A program made the position numbers and the translations under genes. From an uncultured Granulosicoccaceae bacterium (GTDB lineage: Bacteria > Pseudomonadota > Gammaproteobacteria > Granulosicoccales > Granulosicoccaceae): DNA of 64,000 nt. The DNA lies in NCBI GenBank assembly GCA_938005265.1, contig CALLOA010000027.1, positions 16,642-80,641 of the forward strand, in the 5' to 3' direction. A model generated the notes under the pieces. The model was given only the letters and a program-made list of their open reading frames with translations. It was not told the origin of the DNA and made no database searches. Position 1 is the stretch's first letter. Each line of letters opens with the position of its first letter. Shown here piece by piece: positions 9,429 to 18,859 of the stretch.

Positions 9429-10754
9429 ATGCAAGGCAACACTCGTCAATTATCCACCGTCGTTCAGCGCTCAAAGGCCTTTGAGCAGAGCGAGGAAACT
9501 GTGCGTCACCTGCGCCGAGACTCGGCATCCGTGAAATATAGGCCAGTCGAGGTGCAATTTTTCTGTCTGGCAGATAGTAATTTAGGACTTCACACGGATA
9601 TTCAGGCCCGGGTTAAAAGTGTTACCAATTCAGCTGAATGCCGCAGCCGTTGTAATGTCGGACTGTTGGAACTGGGATTGATTCCCTTCGGTGCGACAAA
9701 TAAACAGAGCGAGCTACTGATGTCTGCAGCCGCAACTCAGGCGCTGCCTGTGGTCGTAGTGGCTGATGATCTTGTCGCGGCACGTCGCAGCCCCCTACCG
9801 CCGAACGTAGTCGCTGTAATCGCTAATGATGAAAGTGGAGCAGCAAAACTACGCGATATCTCTCACCAAATCGGAAGTCATGTACACCAGAAGTTATGGT
9901 TGGTTGGAGATTTCAACGGCTACACGCAGCGACTCTATCAAAACCTTGGATACAGTGTGACGTGTGTTGATCAACTTCATCAGATAGATGTTGTGGATGA
10001 ATGCTCAAATGAGAGAGCTTCTGCTTCAACTGTGGTTTTAAATAGTAGTGGTGAGCGTAGTTATCATGATTATGATAATTTTCCAGCGCAGCTGGAAGAG
10101 GCCATAGCGAGCAATGAATATTTTTCAATGTTTACCTTGCTGGATGCGCAAAGCTGCGAACTCAAATATCTGTGGCAACAGCTGGGGGTTACAGCGATAG
10201 ATCAACGCTACACACTTGAACAGGAGGTTGTTGGTCTTGTAAGGGCGTCTTTAAGTCAACAACACAGGCTTGTAACGTTGAATCACGACGCGCTCAGGAA
10301 TTGCCGAACCGGGATTTACAACAAGAATTATCTTGATGAGGCCGGTCGTCTTCTTCATGCTGCTAGCCAGCGAGGTGAGACGCCCTTTGCTGTTGTTGTT
10401 ATACAGCTGCGTGCTACAGATTCGCTGGCAAGTGTTGATAACGTTGAAATTATCCAGAATATACATCAGCTACTTCAAAGTGAATTGCGTGTAAATGACA
10501 TTGTGGCGCAACGTTTTCCTGAAGAGCTGATTTGCCTGATCAGTAGTGCTGAGCGTTATTCTCTGGCTGGATTACTTGAGCGTGTGCACAAAGCGATTCA
10601 AGTCAATCTGGAAAGTCAATTTGGCAGGGAACTGCCGCTAAGGATAGGTGCCACTGTGGAGCAAGGTGCCAGCTTCGACGCAATGATGCACCGTGCCACT
10701 ATGGCTGCTTTGCAATGCAGCTTGCCTGACAGCGGAATAGTTGTCATTCTATAA
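9429..10754 (+). CDS. Receiver-like/degenerate GGDEF-domain protein
   Basis: TGIYNKNYLDEAGRLLHAASQRGETPFAVVVIQL... GGDEF-like fold but RFPEEL at the signature position; start uncertain. Confidence 0.6.
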   Translation: MQGNTRQLSTVVQRSKAFEQSEETVRHLRRDSASVKYRPVEVQFFCLADSNLGLHTDIQARVKSVTNSAECRSRCNVGLLELGLIPFGATNKQSELLMSAAATQALPVVVVADDLVAARRSPLPPNVVAVIANDESGAAKLRDISHQIGSHVHQKLWLVGDFNGYTQRLYQNLGYSVTCVDQLHQIDVVDECSNERASASTVVLNSSGERSYHDYDNFPAQLEEAIASNEYFSMFTLLDAQSCELKYLWQQLGVTAIDQRYTLEQEVVGLVRASLSQQHRLVTLNHDALRNCRTGIYNKNYLDEAGRLLHAASQRGETPFAVVVIQLRATDSLASVDNVEIIQNIHQLLQSELRVNDIVAQRFPEELICLISSAERYSLAGLLERVHKAIQVNLESQFGRELPLRIGATVEQGASFDAMMHRATMAALQCSLPDSGIVVIL

Positions 10755-10801
10755 GGCCTGAGTGTTGGCTGAAATTGTTGCTGTATCCAGCGACTCCGAT
10801 C

Positions 10802-10825
10802 CCATTTTGACTTCCATTTTGACTT
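10802..10825. repeat. 12-bp perfect tandem duplication
   Basis: CCATTTTGACTT x2. Confidence 0.9.
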
Positions 10826-10888
10826 TTAAGGGTTTGGGTGTTCTCGACAGCTGCGCTGCCACTCCACTGAAACCACGATTGCCAAGGC

Positions 10889-11353
10889 ATGGATACAATA
10901 GAAAAACTCCGCAATATCCTGGGTTCCAGCCACGTGGTGGCAATGGTGGGCCTCTCAGACAAGCCTCATCGGCCAAGTTTTTTTGCAGCCAAATACCTGA
11001 TTGAGCACGGTTACAACGTTATTCCGGTTAACCCGCAAGCTGATCAGATACTCGGGCGGCAAGCTTATCCTGATCTGGCCTCGGTGCCGGTAGCGGTTGA
11101 TATCGTCGATTGCTTTCGTCGCAGTGAGGATATGCCTGCTTTGGCTGAGCAGGCAGTGGCTATCGGGGCACGGTGTCTGTGGATGCAGTTAACCGTGATT
11201 AATGAAGATGCCCGGCAACTCGCCGAAGCTGCTGGCTTGCAGGTTGTGATGGACCGTTGTACCAAAATTGAACATGCTCGAATTTTTGGCGGCCTTAACT
11301 ATGCCGGCGTGAACACTAACATCATTTCTGCAAAGAGGCCGCGTCATGTCTGA
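10889..11353 (+). CDS. CoA-binding domain protein (YccU-like)
   Basis: VAMVGLSDKPHRPSFFAAKYLIEHGYNVIPVNP Rossmann-type CoA_binding_2 motif. Confidence 0.85.
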   Translation: MDTIEKLRNILGSSHVVAMVGLSDKPHRPSFFAAKYLIEHGYNVIPVNPQADQILGRQAYPDLASVPVAVDIVDCFRRSEDMPALAEQAVAIGARCLWMQLTVINEDARQLAEAAGLQVVMDRCTKIEHARIFGGLNYAGVNTNIISAKRPRHV

Positions 11354-12704
11354 TACCCCTAGGCAGAATATGCGGCCGCAGAACCCTGAAAACTATCCGG
11401 GCAGCGATCAGGAAAATTACGATCAGGAAGATCGAGTATTTTCAGATGAAACACTTTGCCTGCATGCCGGGCAGATTCCTGATGCCGTGACCGGCTCCCG
11501 TGCAGCGCCTATTTATCAGACGAGTTCTTACGTTTTTGATAATGCGGATCATGCTGCAAGCCTTTTCAATCTGCAGACATTCGGCAATGTCTATTCCCGT
11601 CTGAGTAATCCGACAAATGCGGTGCTGGAAGAAAGGGTCGCAGCACTTGAGCATGGTCGCGCAGCCCTGGCGGTGGCATCCGGTATGTCGGCACAGATGA
11701 TTACTTTGCTCACTCTGGTAAATGCCGGTGATGAAATTGTCGCTGCCAGAACTCTATATGGAGGCAGCTTCTCGCAAATGGATGTGAATTTCAGGCGATT
11801 GGGGATAACAACTCATTTTGTTGACCCTGATGACCCCCTGAATTTTGCCAAAGCAATAACGCCCAGAACCCGCCTGCTGTATGCAGAAACGGTAGGGAAT
11901 CCTAATCTAAACGTGCTTGACATAACTGCGGTTGCCGATATAGCGCGTGACGCCGGAATACCCTTGGTGCTTGATAATACGGTGCCTTCTCCCTACTTGT
12001 GCAAGCCTATTGATCATGGTGCCGATATTGTTATTCATTCAGCGACCAAATTTATTGGAGGTCATGGTACATCTATCGGTGGATTGCTGGTTGAGTCAGG
12101 AAAATTTCCATGGGACAACGGCAGTTTTCCAGAGATGATAGACCCTTCAGATGGTTATCACGGTGTCCGTTTCTATGAAACTTTCGGCGACTTTGCATTC
12201 ACCATGAAAGCGCGTATGGAGTATTTGCGAACACTAGGCCCGAGTATGAGCCCGTTCAATGCCTTTGCTTTTTTACAAGGCGTAGAAACATTGCATGTAA
12301 GAATGGATCGCCATTGCCAGAATGCCATGGCGGTTGCAGAATTTTTGCAATCACACAACAAGGTTGCCTGGGTGAATTACCCGGGCCTTGCGCAGAACCG
12401 CTATTACGAATTAGCACAAACCTATATGCCTAAAGGGGCCAGCGCTGTTTTAACTTTTGGTGTCAAAGGCGGTTTTGAGGCAGGCGAGCGATTTATTGAT
12501 AACGCTTGTTTTCTCAGTCACCTGGCCAATATAGGAGATGCAAAAACCCTCATTATTCACCCTGCGTCCACCACTCATCGCCAGTTGAATACAGACCAGC
12601 AACGTGCGGCCGGCGTGTCGTCAGATATGATCAGGATTTCTGTCGGCCTTGAAAATATTGATGATATTTTATGGGATCTTGACCAGGCATTAACTCGAAA
12701 ATAG
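11346..12704 (+). CDS. metY: O-acetylhomoserine aminocarboxypropyltransferase/sulfhydrylase
   Basis: ETLCLHAGQIPDAVTGSRAAPIYQTSSYVF, SATKFIGGHGTSIGG, FLSHLANIGDAKTLIIHPASTTHRQL. Confidence 0.9.
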   Translation: MSDTPRQNMRPQNPENYPGSDQENYDQEDRVFSDETLCLHAGQIPDAVTGSRAAPIYQTSSYVFDNADHAASLFNLQTFGNVYSRLSNPTNAVLEERVAALEHGRAALAVASGMSAQMITLLTLVNAGDEIVAARTLYGGSFSQMDVNFRRLGITTHFVDPDDPLNFAKAITPRTRLLYAETVGNPNLNVLDITAVADIARDAGIPLVLDNTVPSPYLCKPIDHGADIVIHSATKFIGGHGTSIGGLLVESGKFPWDNGSFPEMIDPSDGYHGVRFYETFGDFAFTMKARMEYLRTLGPSMSPFNAFAFLQGVETLHVRMDRHCQNAMAVAEFLQSHNKVAWVNYPGLAQNRYYELAQTYMPKGASAVLTFGVKGGFEAGERFIDNACFLSHLANIGDAKTLIIHPASTTHRQLNTDQQRAAGVSSDMIRISVGLENIDDILWDLDQALTRK

Positions 12705-12772
12705 TTTATATAAATTAAAAATATCAGTTGTTTCATCATTTTTGCGTAAAGGAAGAGCAAATTCTGGAAGGG

Positions 12773-13588
12773 CTAATTCTCGCTGCTGTCTGCCTGGTCT
12801 TGCGTTTCGTTGTTCTCGAACAACCTGTCTATCATTCGCTCGGGATTGTCGAGAAAAGATTTTGTAATTTTAAAATGCTCGGTATCCTGAAAGCTGATGT
12901 TCTCGAAAACACCATCGTTTATCTGGTAAATAAGAGCACCCGGATAAGCCATTAAAATAGGCGAATGGGTCGCAATGATGAATTGTGAGTTTTTGCTGAT
13001 CAATTCATGCATTCTTTTTAATACAGCGAGTTGCCGCTGTGGCGAAAGCGCCGCTTCGGGTTCGTCCAGAATATAAAGTCCGTTACCGAAAAAACGATTC
13101 AGCATTAGTGCAAGAAAGGACTCTCCATGTGATTGTTGATGCAGGGACAGTCCACCATAAGCGTCAATAATGGGTGGCGGTGAAATTCTGGCCTCGGGGT
13201 CGTCTTTGTCAAGGTCTTCAATATTACTTGCAACATTGTAGAAACTTTCAGCTCTTAAGAAAAAGCCGTCCTTGGGTTTTTTTATGGATTTCACCAGGCG
13301 CAGGTACTGGTACAGATCCGAGTGATTGCTGTGAGTTTCAAAACCAAAATTTTTCGTTCCGCCTTCGGGATTAAAGCCAAGAGCCACAGCGATCGCCTCG
13401 ACTATAGTAGATTTGCCGCTGCCGTTTTCACCAATAATGAAAGTCACCTCTGGCGAAAATTGCAGGCGCTCTAATTGCCCTATCGCAGAAAGCGTAAAAG
13501 GGAATCGGTTGTAATTGTCGATTTTATCGTGCTTGAGTGAAATTTCCCTTAAGAAAGCTTGCGGGCCCAGAAGGTTTGATGCTTCCAC
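12773..13588 (-). CDS. AAA family ATPase (ABC/OLD-like ATP-binding protein)
   Basis: Walker A GENGSGKST, LYILDEPEAALSPQRQ, IATHSPILMA; GTG start shares one base with the upstream stop codon. Confidence 0.85.
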   Translation of the reverse strand: MEASNLLGPQAFLREISLKHDKIDNYNRFPFTLSAIGQLERLQFSPEVTFIIGENGSGKSTIVEAIAVALGFNPEGGTKNFGFETHSNHSDLYQYLRLVKSIKKPKDGFFLRAESFYNVASNIEDLDKDDPEARISPPPIIDAYGGLSLHQQSHGESFLALMLNRFFGNGLYILDEPEAALSPQRQLAVLKRMHELISKNSQFIIATHSPILMAYPGALIYQINDGVFENISFQDTEHFKITKSFLDNPERMIDRLFENNETQDQADSSEN

Positions 13589-14334
13589 TAGTTTTTACTC
13601 TTCTTTTTGACAACCCTTTTCAGTGGGTTGACGTTTATTTCCTCGATGACTGCATGGTCAGGTGATTCAAGCAATTGTAAAACAGCATTAGCAACATCAT
13701 CGCCTAGCAGAGCGTTGTCGTCACTAGCGCCCGGTTCAAATTCCAGCGGTTCAAAAAAACCGGTTCTCACCATGCCGGGGTTTACCATGCCGATATGGCA
13801 ATTGGCAGCTGCGCACTCGTGGCGCAATGCTTGAGAAAAACCACGCAATCCGAATTTGCTCGCACTGTAGACTGCTCCGTATCGTCCTCCGGCAAGGGCG
13901 GATTCCGAACCGATAAAAATAATGTCACTGCGACTACAGGTTTTTAATGAAGGTAACAGGAGGCGACACAAAAAAATATGTGACAGTAAATTGGTATTCA
14001 GTAAATGGTTTATCTGTTCCAGTGAAAACTCCTCCAGTGAGCCAAAGCGTCCGATGCCAGCATTGCAGATCACGCTGTCGATTGTATAGTCTCGTAGTAA
14101 GTGTGGAATAACCTGCTGCAATTGTGCACTATCTGAAACATCACACTCGATGCTGGAAAAATTCTGTTGTAAGCATTCCGGTAGTTGATCGTTGATTCCT
14201 GTGGTCGGTTGTCTTGATAAACCCAGCACTTGATGGCCGGCCATCAGCAGTTTTTTGCAAGTCGCAGCGCCTATCCCGCGGCTCGAACCGCTTAGTAAGC
14301 AAGTTCGGCTGTTGCTTGTGATTGTACGGCTCAT
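13588..14334 (-). CDS. SDR family oxidoreductase
   Basis: SGSSRGIGAATCKKL, ICNAGIG, YSASKFGLRGFSQALRHE. Confidence 0.88.
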   Translation of the reverse strand: MSRTITSNSRTCLLSGSSRGIGAATCKKLLMAGHQVLGLSRQPTTGINDQLPECLQQNFSSIECDVSDSAQLQQVIPHLLRDYTIDSVICNAGIGRFGSLEEFSLEQINHLLNTNLLSHIFLCRLLLPSLKTCSRSDIIFIGSESALAGGRYGAVYSASKFGLRGFSQALRHECAAANCHIGMVNPGMVRTGFFEPLEFEPGASDDNALLGDDVANAVLQLLESPDHAVIEEINVNPLKRVVKKKSKN

Positions 14335-15401
14335 GTGTGGCAGGGGAAAAAGCGGGAGCTGTCTATAGCTGACAGAATTCGATTACTGCAAAAACCCATC
14401 ATGTCCTCCTCCAGCGATTGCGGGTAACTTATCATCGACTGCCTGTTTGCTGTTGTATTGTTATTGTGTGGTGGTTCTGAGGTTGTTTGCTCCAGATTGA
14501 CAGCCAGCATAGGTTCTTCGGGGTAGAGCTTGATTATTTTTTTAAAAAATGGTTTTGGCAATCTGAAAGTACCCAGGCTGATTGAATGTATTCTGCTCAT
14601 GTCGAGCAGGTCAAAAACTTCATCGAACATGTCTGTATAGAGCTGCTCGAAATTGGCAGCTGCGATCAAAGGATCAAAACGTAGTCCGATAGGCCAGCCC
14701 TGTTGTTGTAATTTTTTCAGAGCGTCAAGTCTTTTGTGCAGGGAAGGGGTTTTATGTTCAATGGCTTCAACGATGGGTTGAGGTGAAAGGCTGTAAGCAA
14801 TGACACAGTTGCCCTGTGGTTCGCGTTTTAGCAGATTCCTGATTTGTGTGCTTTTGGTGCGTATTTCCAAATAAGCATTGGCTGGTGCTGTGCCGTTGGT
14901 TTCGCACTTGTCTTTACTGGAATGTGAAAAATAATCCAGACAATGTGACATGAAATGTGTGATGGGCTCCAATGCCAGGGAATCGCAATCGTAGCCAGAG
15001 AAAAACCAAACGGGTTCGTCTGCATGCAGGTGACAGGTCAGTTCTATCTCGTTAAAGAATGCGTCGAAATTGGTAAACACAACGTGATTAGCGGACTGGT
15101 ACATGCCTTGAAGAAAACAATAGCGACAGTCGTAGATGCAATTCATCATATGCGAGAAATAGTAATTGTTACAGCCGCCAATACCGTACCCTTCGGGTGT
15201 TGGCAGTACGAATTTCCCGTGTTTTTCTGCCAGTATCAACGCCGGGTTCAGCTTTTGCAGGCGGAAATTCTGTGATTTAGGATTAAACACTTCTCCGAAA
15301 CGATCAATCTCTATGATGTTTTTTGGCTGTGCACGGGCAAGTATTGCCTGAACCTGTGGCGTATTAGCTATGCTGCGCTCAACGTAGGCTGTGTCGTTCA
15401 T
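14331..15401 (-). CDS. Spore photoproduct lyase (SPL) family radical SAM protein
   Basis: GIGGCNNYYFSHMMNCIYDCRYCFLQGMYQS with CxxxCxxC cluster motif. Confidence 0.85.
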   Translation of the reverse strand: MNDTAYVERSIANTPQVQAILARAQPKNIIEIDRFGEVFNPKSQNFRLQKLNPALILAEKHGKFVLPTPEGYGIGGCNNYYFSHMMNCIYDCRYCFLQGMYQSANHVVFTNFDAFFNEIELTCHLHADEPVWFFSGYDCDSLALEPITHFMSHCLDYFSHSSKDKCETNGTAPANAYLEIRTKSTQIRNLLKREPQGNCVIAYSLSPQPIVEAIEHKTPSLHKRLDALKKLQQQGWPIGLRFDPLIAAANFEQLYTDMFDEVFDLLDMSRIHSISLGTFRLPKPFFKKIIKLYPEEPMLAVNLEQTTSEPPHNNNTTANRQSMISYPQSLEEDMMGFCSNRILSAIDSSRFFPCHT

Positions 15402-16348
15402 GTTTCTGGTTTGAGCGCCCGCTTGGAGAGCTTGTTATTGTTGTATTCGGGCAAGAGGGTGCTGATGCCGTTATCAAGTGCACTAATCAGTTCAGAGCCG
15501 TTCTTTATCTGTAGATGCTGCGGTAGTGACTTGCCCAGTACCTGGTAGCGTCTGATCAGTTTTCCTAGTTGTTCCTGTTGTGACCGTGTGAAGTGCAGTT
15601 TGTTATTCATTTGTTTTTCAACATGTGCAATAAAGCGGTCACAGGTTTTCTCAAGTTGTTCCATTTGTGGAAAGCCTGTCTGGCTGGAATCCAGCAATTG
15701 GCCGGCAAAACGAGTAATGGAAACAAGGTTCCGGGTCATCAGGTCGTTGATCGCGGCTTTTGTTATTGAGAGGCTTTGTTTGTTGCCTGATTTGTATAGC
15801 GGTGTTGTCGGGTTGTCCGAAATGATTTTTAAACACTGCACCTGTTCTGCAGCCAGGAATTGTCTGGCTGCGAAACAAAAACCATACGCTTCCATTTCAA
15901 AGCACTGGTCGGGCTGGTATGCAGTACACGGATTCCCGACAGACTTGATTGCAAGTCCCGGAATATCGGTTTTAAATGGTAGCTGCGGATAAAAAATTCC
16001 CTTTGAATGTTCTGAAAAGTCATTCATTGTTTGTTTTGCAATGCTACTGGCATGGTAAATCGTTCCGATGGCGTGGTCGGAACCTGCGACGCCAATATTG
16101 ATAGCGACACTTGAGTGAGGCAACGAACCTAAAGCGTAGGATGTTGCGCTGGCGGCAGCCAGTTCACCGATACCGCAAATTATGAGTGTGACGCTGGTTG
16201 ACTCGTAAAGGCGGTAAGCACGGGTTTTCCGGGCTTTCAACTGATAATGCTCGATCAGTGGCGTCGCCTCGGCCTGCAGTGCTACGACCCATAGTAAATG
16301 TGATTGCATGGCCGATGCCGCGGTGTCTGAGGATGTGGCCGATTGCAC
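15398..16348 (-). CDS. Nucleoside phosphorylase/nucleosidase (PNP_UDP_1, MTAN-like) protein
   Basis: WVVALQAEATPLIEHY, INIGVAGS, CFEMEAYGF, LKIISDNP; alternative start at 16309. Confidence 0.75.
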   Translation of the reverse strand: MQSATSSDTAASAMQSHLLWVVALQAEATPLIEHYQLKARKTRAYRLYESTSVTLIICGIGELAAASATSYALGSLPHSSVAINIGVAGSDHAIGTIYHASSIAKQTMNDFSEHSKGIFYPQLPFKTDIPGLAIKSVGNPCTAYQPDQCFEMEAYGFCFAARQFLAAEQVQCLKIISDNPTTPLYKSGNKQSLSITKAAINDLMTRNLVSITRFAGQLLDSSQTGFPQMEQLEKTCDRFIAHVEKQMNNKLHFTRSQQEQLGKLIRRYQVLGKSLPQHLQIKNGSELISALDNGISTLLPEYNNNKLSKRALKPET

Positions 16349-16558
16349 TTTTGTTCCCGGTAATTCCTGAAGTTGACTGGTTGTGGGGTTTTTGCCTGTT
16401 TCTTGTGGCCAAGTATGCGGTCATTGCCGATGTAACGCTATGCCGGTAGCGTAGCCGGGCAAGCACCGGGCACTTGCCATGTTTACACAGGTGCAGCAGC
16501 TCGGCCAGTCGCTGTACAATACCTGCGTATCGACAATGGCTTCCACCAGGAAAATCAG

Positions 16559-16921
16559 ATGCTTGTTTCCAACCTTGAAATTCTCCCGAACCGCAAGATC
16601 GAAGCCCATTTAGGGCTGGTGCAGGGCAGTTCAGTGCGCAGCAAGCACGTCGGCCGCGATATTATGGCGGGAATGAAAAATATATTCGGTGGCGAGCTGA
16701 AAGGCTATACAGAGCTTTTGCAGGACTCACGTCAGGAAGCGATGCAGAGAATGCTGAAACAGGCAGAGTCAATGGGTGCCAATGCCGTGCTCAATGTGCG
16801 GTTCTCCACGTCCAGCATTACCTCGGGTGCGGCGGAGATTTATGTTTATGGTACGGCCGTGAAGCTGGACGACGCGCAGAATCATGCAGCAGGCACCAAT
16901 CAGGTGACAACTCATGTTTGA
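16559..16921 (+). CDS. YbjQ family (DUF74, heavy-metal-binding) protein
   Basis: GGELKGYTELLQDSRQEAMQRMLKQAESMGANAVLNVRFSTS...YGTAV. Confidence 0.85.
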   Translation: MLVSNLEILPNRKIEAHLGLVQGSSVRSKHVGRDIMAGMKNIFGGELKGYTELLQDSRQEAMQRMLKQAESMGANAVLNVRFSTSSITSGAAEIYVYGTAVKLDDAQNHAAGTNQVTTHV

Positions 16922-17378
16922 AATTGTCAGTTTTCTGGTATTGCTGGTCGTTGGCTATGCCTTCGGCAGTCTGGCAGAGCGTCGTCACTATCGCTCCATC
17001 CAAAAGCTGGAAATTGAATTTAATTCAATACCTGCCATTGCCAGTCGCTACCCGCCGGTAGACAAGGCTTACCAGCAGCAGTTGGTCGTTGGTAATGTAG
17101 TTATTGCCTCGGATTACTTCAAATCCTTCCTTGCAGGCCTGGTTAATTTTTTCGGTGGAGCCGTTGTCTCCTATGAGTCATTGCTTGATCGTGCGCGACG
17201 GGAAGCCTTGTTGCGCATGAAAAAGCAGGCAAGGGCTGTGGGTGCTGACTATGTCTTTAACATTAAGTATGAAACAACTTCTGTTGGTAGCGGGCGTCTG
17301 GCATCCATCGAAGTGCTGGCATATGGCACAGCGCTGACACCCTCCGGTATCAGTATTCCAGCGAATCCTGGCAGCTGA
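16914..17378 (+). CDS. YbjQ-like (DUF74) protein with N-terminal hydrophobic segment
   Basis: GGAVVSYESLLDRARREALLRMKKQARAVGADYVFNIKYETTSV...AYGTAL; overlaps previous CDS by 8 bp. Confidence 0.78.
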   Translation: MFEIVSFLVLLVVGYAFGSLAERRHYRSIQKLEIEFNSIPAIASRYPPVDKAYQQQLVVGNVVIASDYFKSFLAGLVNFFGGAVVSYESLLDRARREALLRMKKQARAVGADYVFNIKYETTSVGSGRLASIEVLAYGTALTPSGISIPANPGS

Positions 17379-17392
17379 AACAGGTATTTTTA

Positions 17393-18247
17393 ATGCGCTA
17401 CGAGAACCGCCAATCACCTGAGGGAATCAATGTCACGGAGCATAATCCGGTGGCTCACCTGCTGAAGCTGCTTGCTGCGGCCGTTGTGATTATCGTGTTG
17501 GTGGTGGTGCTCGCTAACTTGTTCGCCTCCAGGTTGGGCAGGCTGATTCCGTTTCGCTATGAACAGGCATTGATGCAACATGTCACTTATGATTTTAGCG
17601 GGGCAGGGTCTGAGTCTGTGGCGATGCAGGAGTACCTCAACACGCTGGTACAGCGGTTGAGTCCATTGTTGGAGGTGCCTGAAGATATCGAACTCAACCT
17701 TCATCATAATCCTGATGGTGTTTTTAATGCTTATGCAACGTTCGGTGGAAATATTGTCTTTTACAATGGGCTACTCGGGCAGTTGCCACATGAGAACGCC
17801 TTGGCCATGGTCGTAGCTCATGAAATTTCCCATGTATTGCATCGTGACCCGGTAGCGGGTTTGGGCGGTGGTCTGGCCAGTATGGCAGCGCTGATGGCTT
17901 TGACCGGAAGCACCGGTGCTGGCGCGGTTGGCAATCTGCTGAACAAAACCGGTATGGTTGCACAGATGAAATTCAGCCGTGATATGGAGCGCGCAGCGGA
18001 CCGCGCAGCTCTGAGTGCCGTAAATCAGCTCTATGGTCATGTCAACGGAGCGGATGAGTTATTCAAAGTCCTGTATCAGTTGAGCGGTGCTACTGCTGAA
18101 CAGGAAACTACGTTTGATGCATTCATGGCGACTCATCCCTTGCACCAGGAGAGAATCGATGCAATTGCACAATGGGCAGCTGAGAACGGCTGGTCGACAG
18201 CAGGTGAGATAACACCGTTGCCTGAAAACTATTATGATTGGTTGTGA
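17393..18247 (+). CDS. M48 family metallopeptidase
   Basis: ALAMVVAHEISHVLHRDP HExxH; RDMERAADRAAL second Glu region; THPLHQERI. Confidence 0.88.
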   Translation: MRYENRQSPEGINVTEHNPVAHLLKLLAAAVVIIVLVVVLANLFASRLGRLIPFRYEQALMQHVTYDFSGAGSESVAMQEYLNTLVQRLSPLLEVPEDIELNLHHNPDGVFNAYATFGGNIVFYNGLLGQLPHENALAMVVAHEISHVLHRDPVAGLGGGLASMAALMALTGSTGAGAVGNLLNKTGMVAQMKFSRDMERAADRAALSAVNQLYGHVNGADELFKVLYQLSGATAEQETTFDAFMATHPLHQERIDAIAQWAAENGWSTAGEITPLPENYYDWL

Positions 18248-18339
18248 GGTGTGCAGCCAGGCATTTGTATCACTCATGGCGTACAACACAGCGGCGAATT
18301 TTACGACTCAGCAATATTTGAAATAATGGATATGCCAGT

Positions 18340-18828
18340 ATGAAGACTCACTTTTGCAAGGTGATAACACGCAATACGCAATTGTTGCTCCTGTGTATTA
18401 TCGGGGCCAGTCTCGTATCCTGTGGTGTTGCCAAAAAACTGGAAGCACTGGATGACAACGACGGGTACGGTTTGCCGGCCGTATCAGATGAAGCCAGCGC
18501 TGCAACAGTCAGGGTCAGGAGTAATGATAACGTGTCTGATCAATTATTCCTGCATCTGCTCAAAGTCGATGGTGAAACCATTATGAAGCTTGAGGAAGGT
18601 GACCGTCGCGAGTTTCAGCTGGACCCGGGCACTTATCAAATAGAGGTTACCTGCCATTCCGTACCCAACCAGTCCTACTCGTCTTTTCCACCGAATTTAA
18701 GAGTGGCTGATGGCCGCGACGAGCTGGAGTTAACGCTGGAAGCCGGAGATGAAACCTGTCTGAGAGTCAGCAAACCACTGTTGAGTTGTGCAGGTCTGGA
18801 CGAAACTGCCTTATCAGTGTGCAACTGA
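18340..18828 (+). CDS. Hypothetical lipoprotein
   Basis: Signal peptide ending in lipobox-like ASLVSC. Confidence 0.6.
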   Translation: MKTHFCKVITRNTQLLLLCIIGASLVSCGVAKKLEALDDNDGYGLPAVSDEASAATVRVRSNDNVSDQLFLHLLKVDGETIMKLEEGDRREFQLDPGTYQIEVTCHSVPNQSYSSFPPNLRVADGRDELELTLEAGDETCLRVSKPLLSCAGLDETALSVCN

Positions 18829-18842
18829 TCAGTGTACAACTG
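18813..18842. repeat. 15-bp tandem duplication spanning a stop codon
   Basis: ATCAGTGTGCAACTG ATCAGTGTACAACTG. Confidence 0.9.
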
Positions 18843-18859
18843 ATATTGTCAGGCTTGTT

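Noticed and set aside
12773-13588. Anti-phage defence ATPase (OLD/Septu-like)
   Set aside because: No nuclease (TOPRIM/HNH) partner next to it and it is coupled to metabolic/repair-like genes; defence role not supported.
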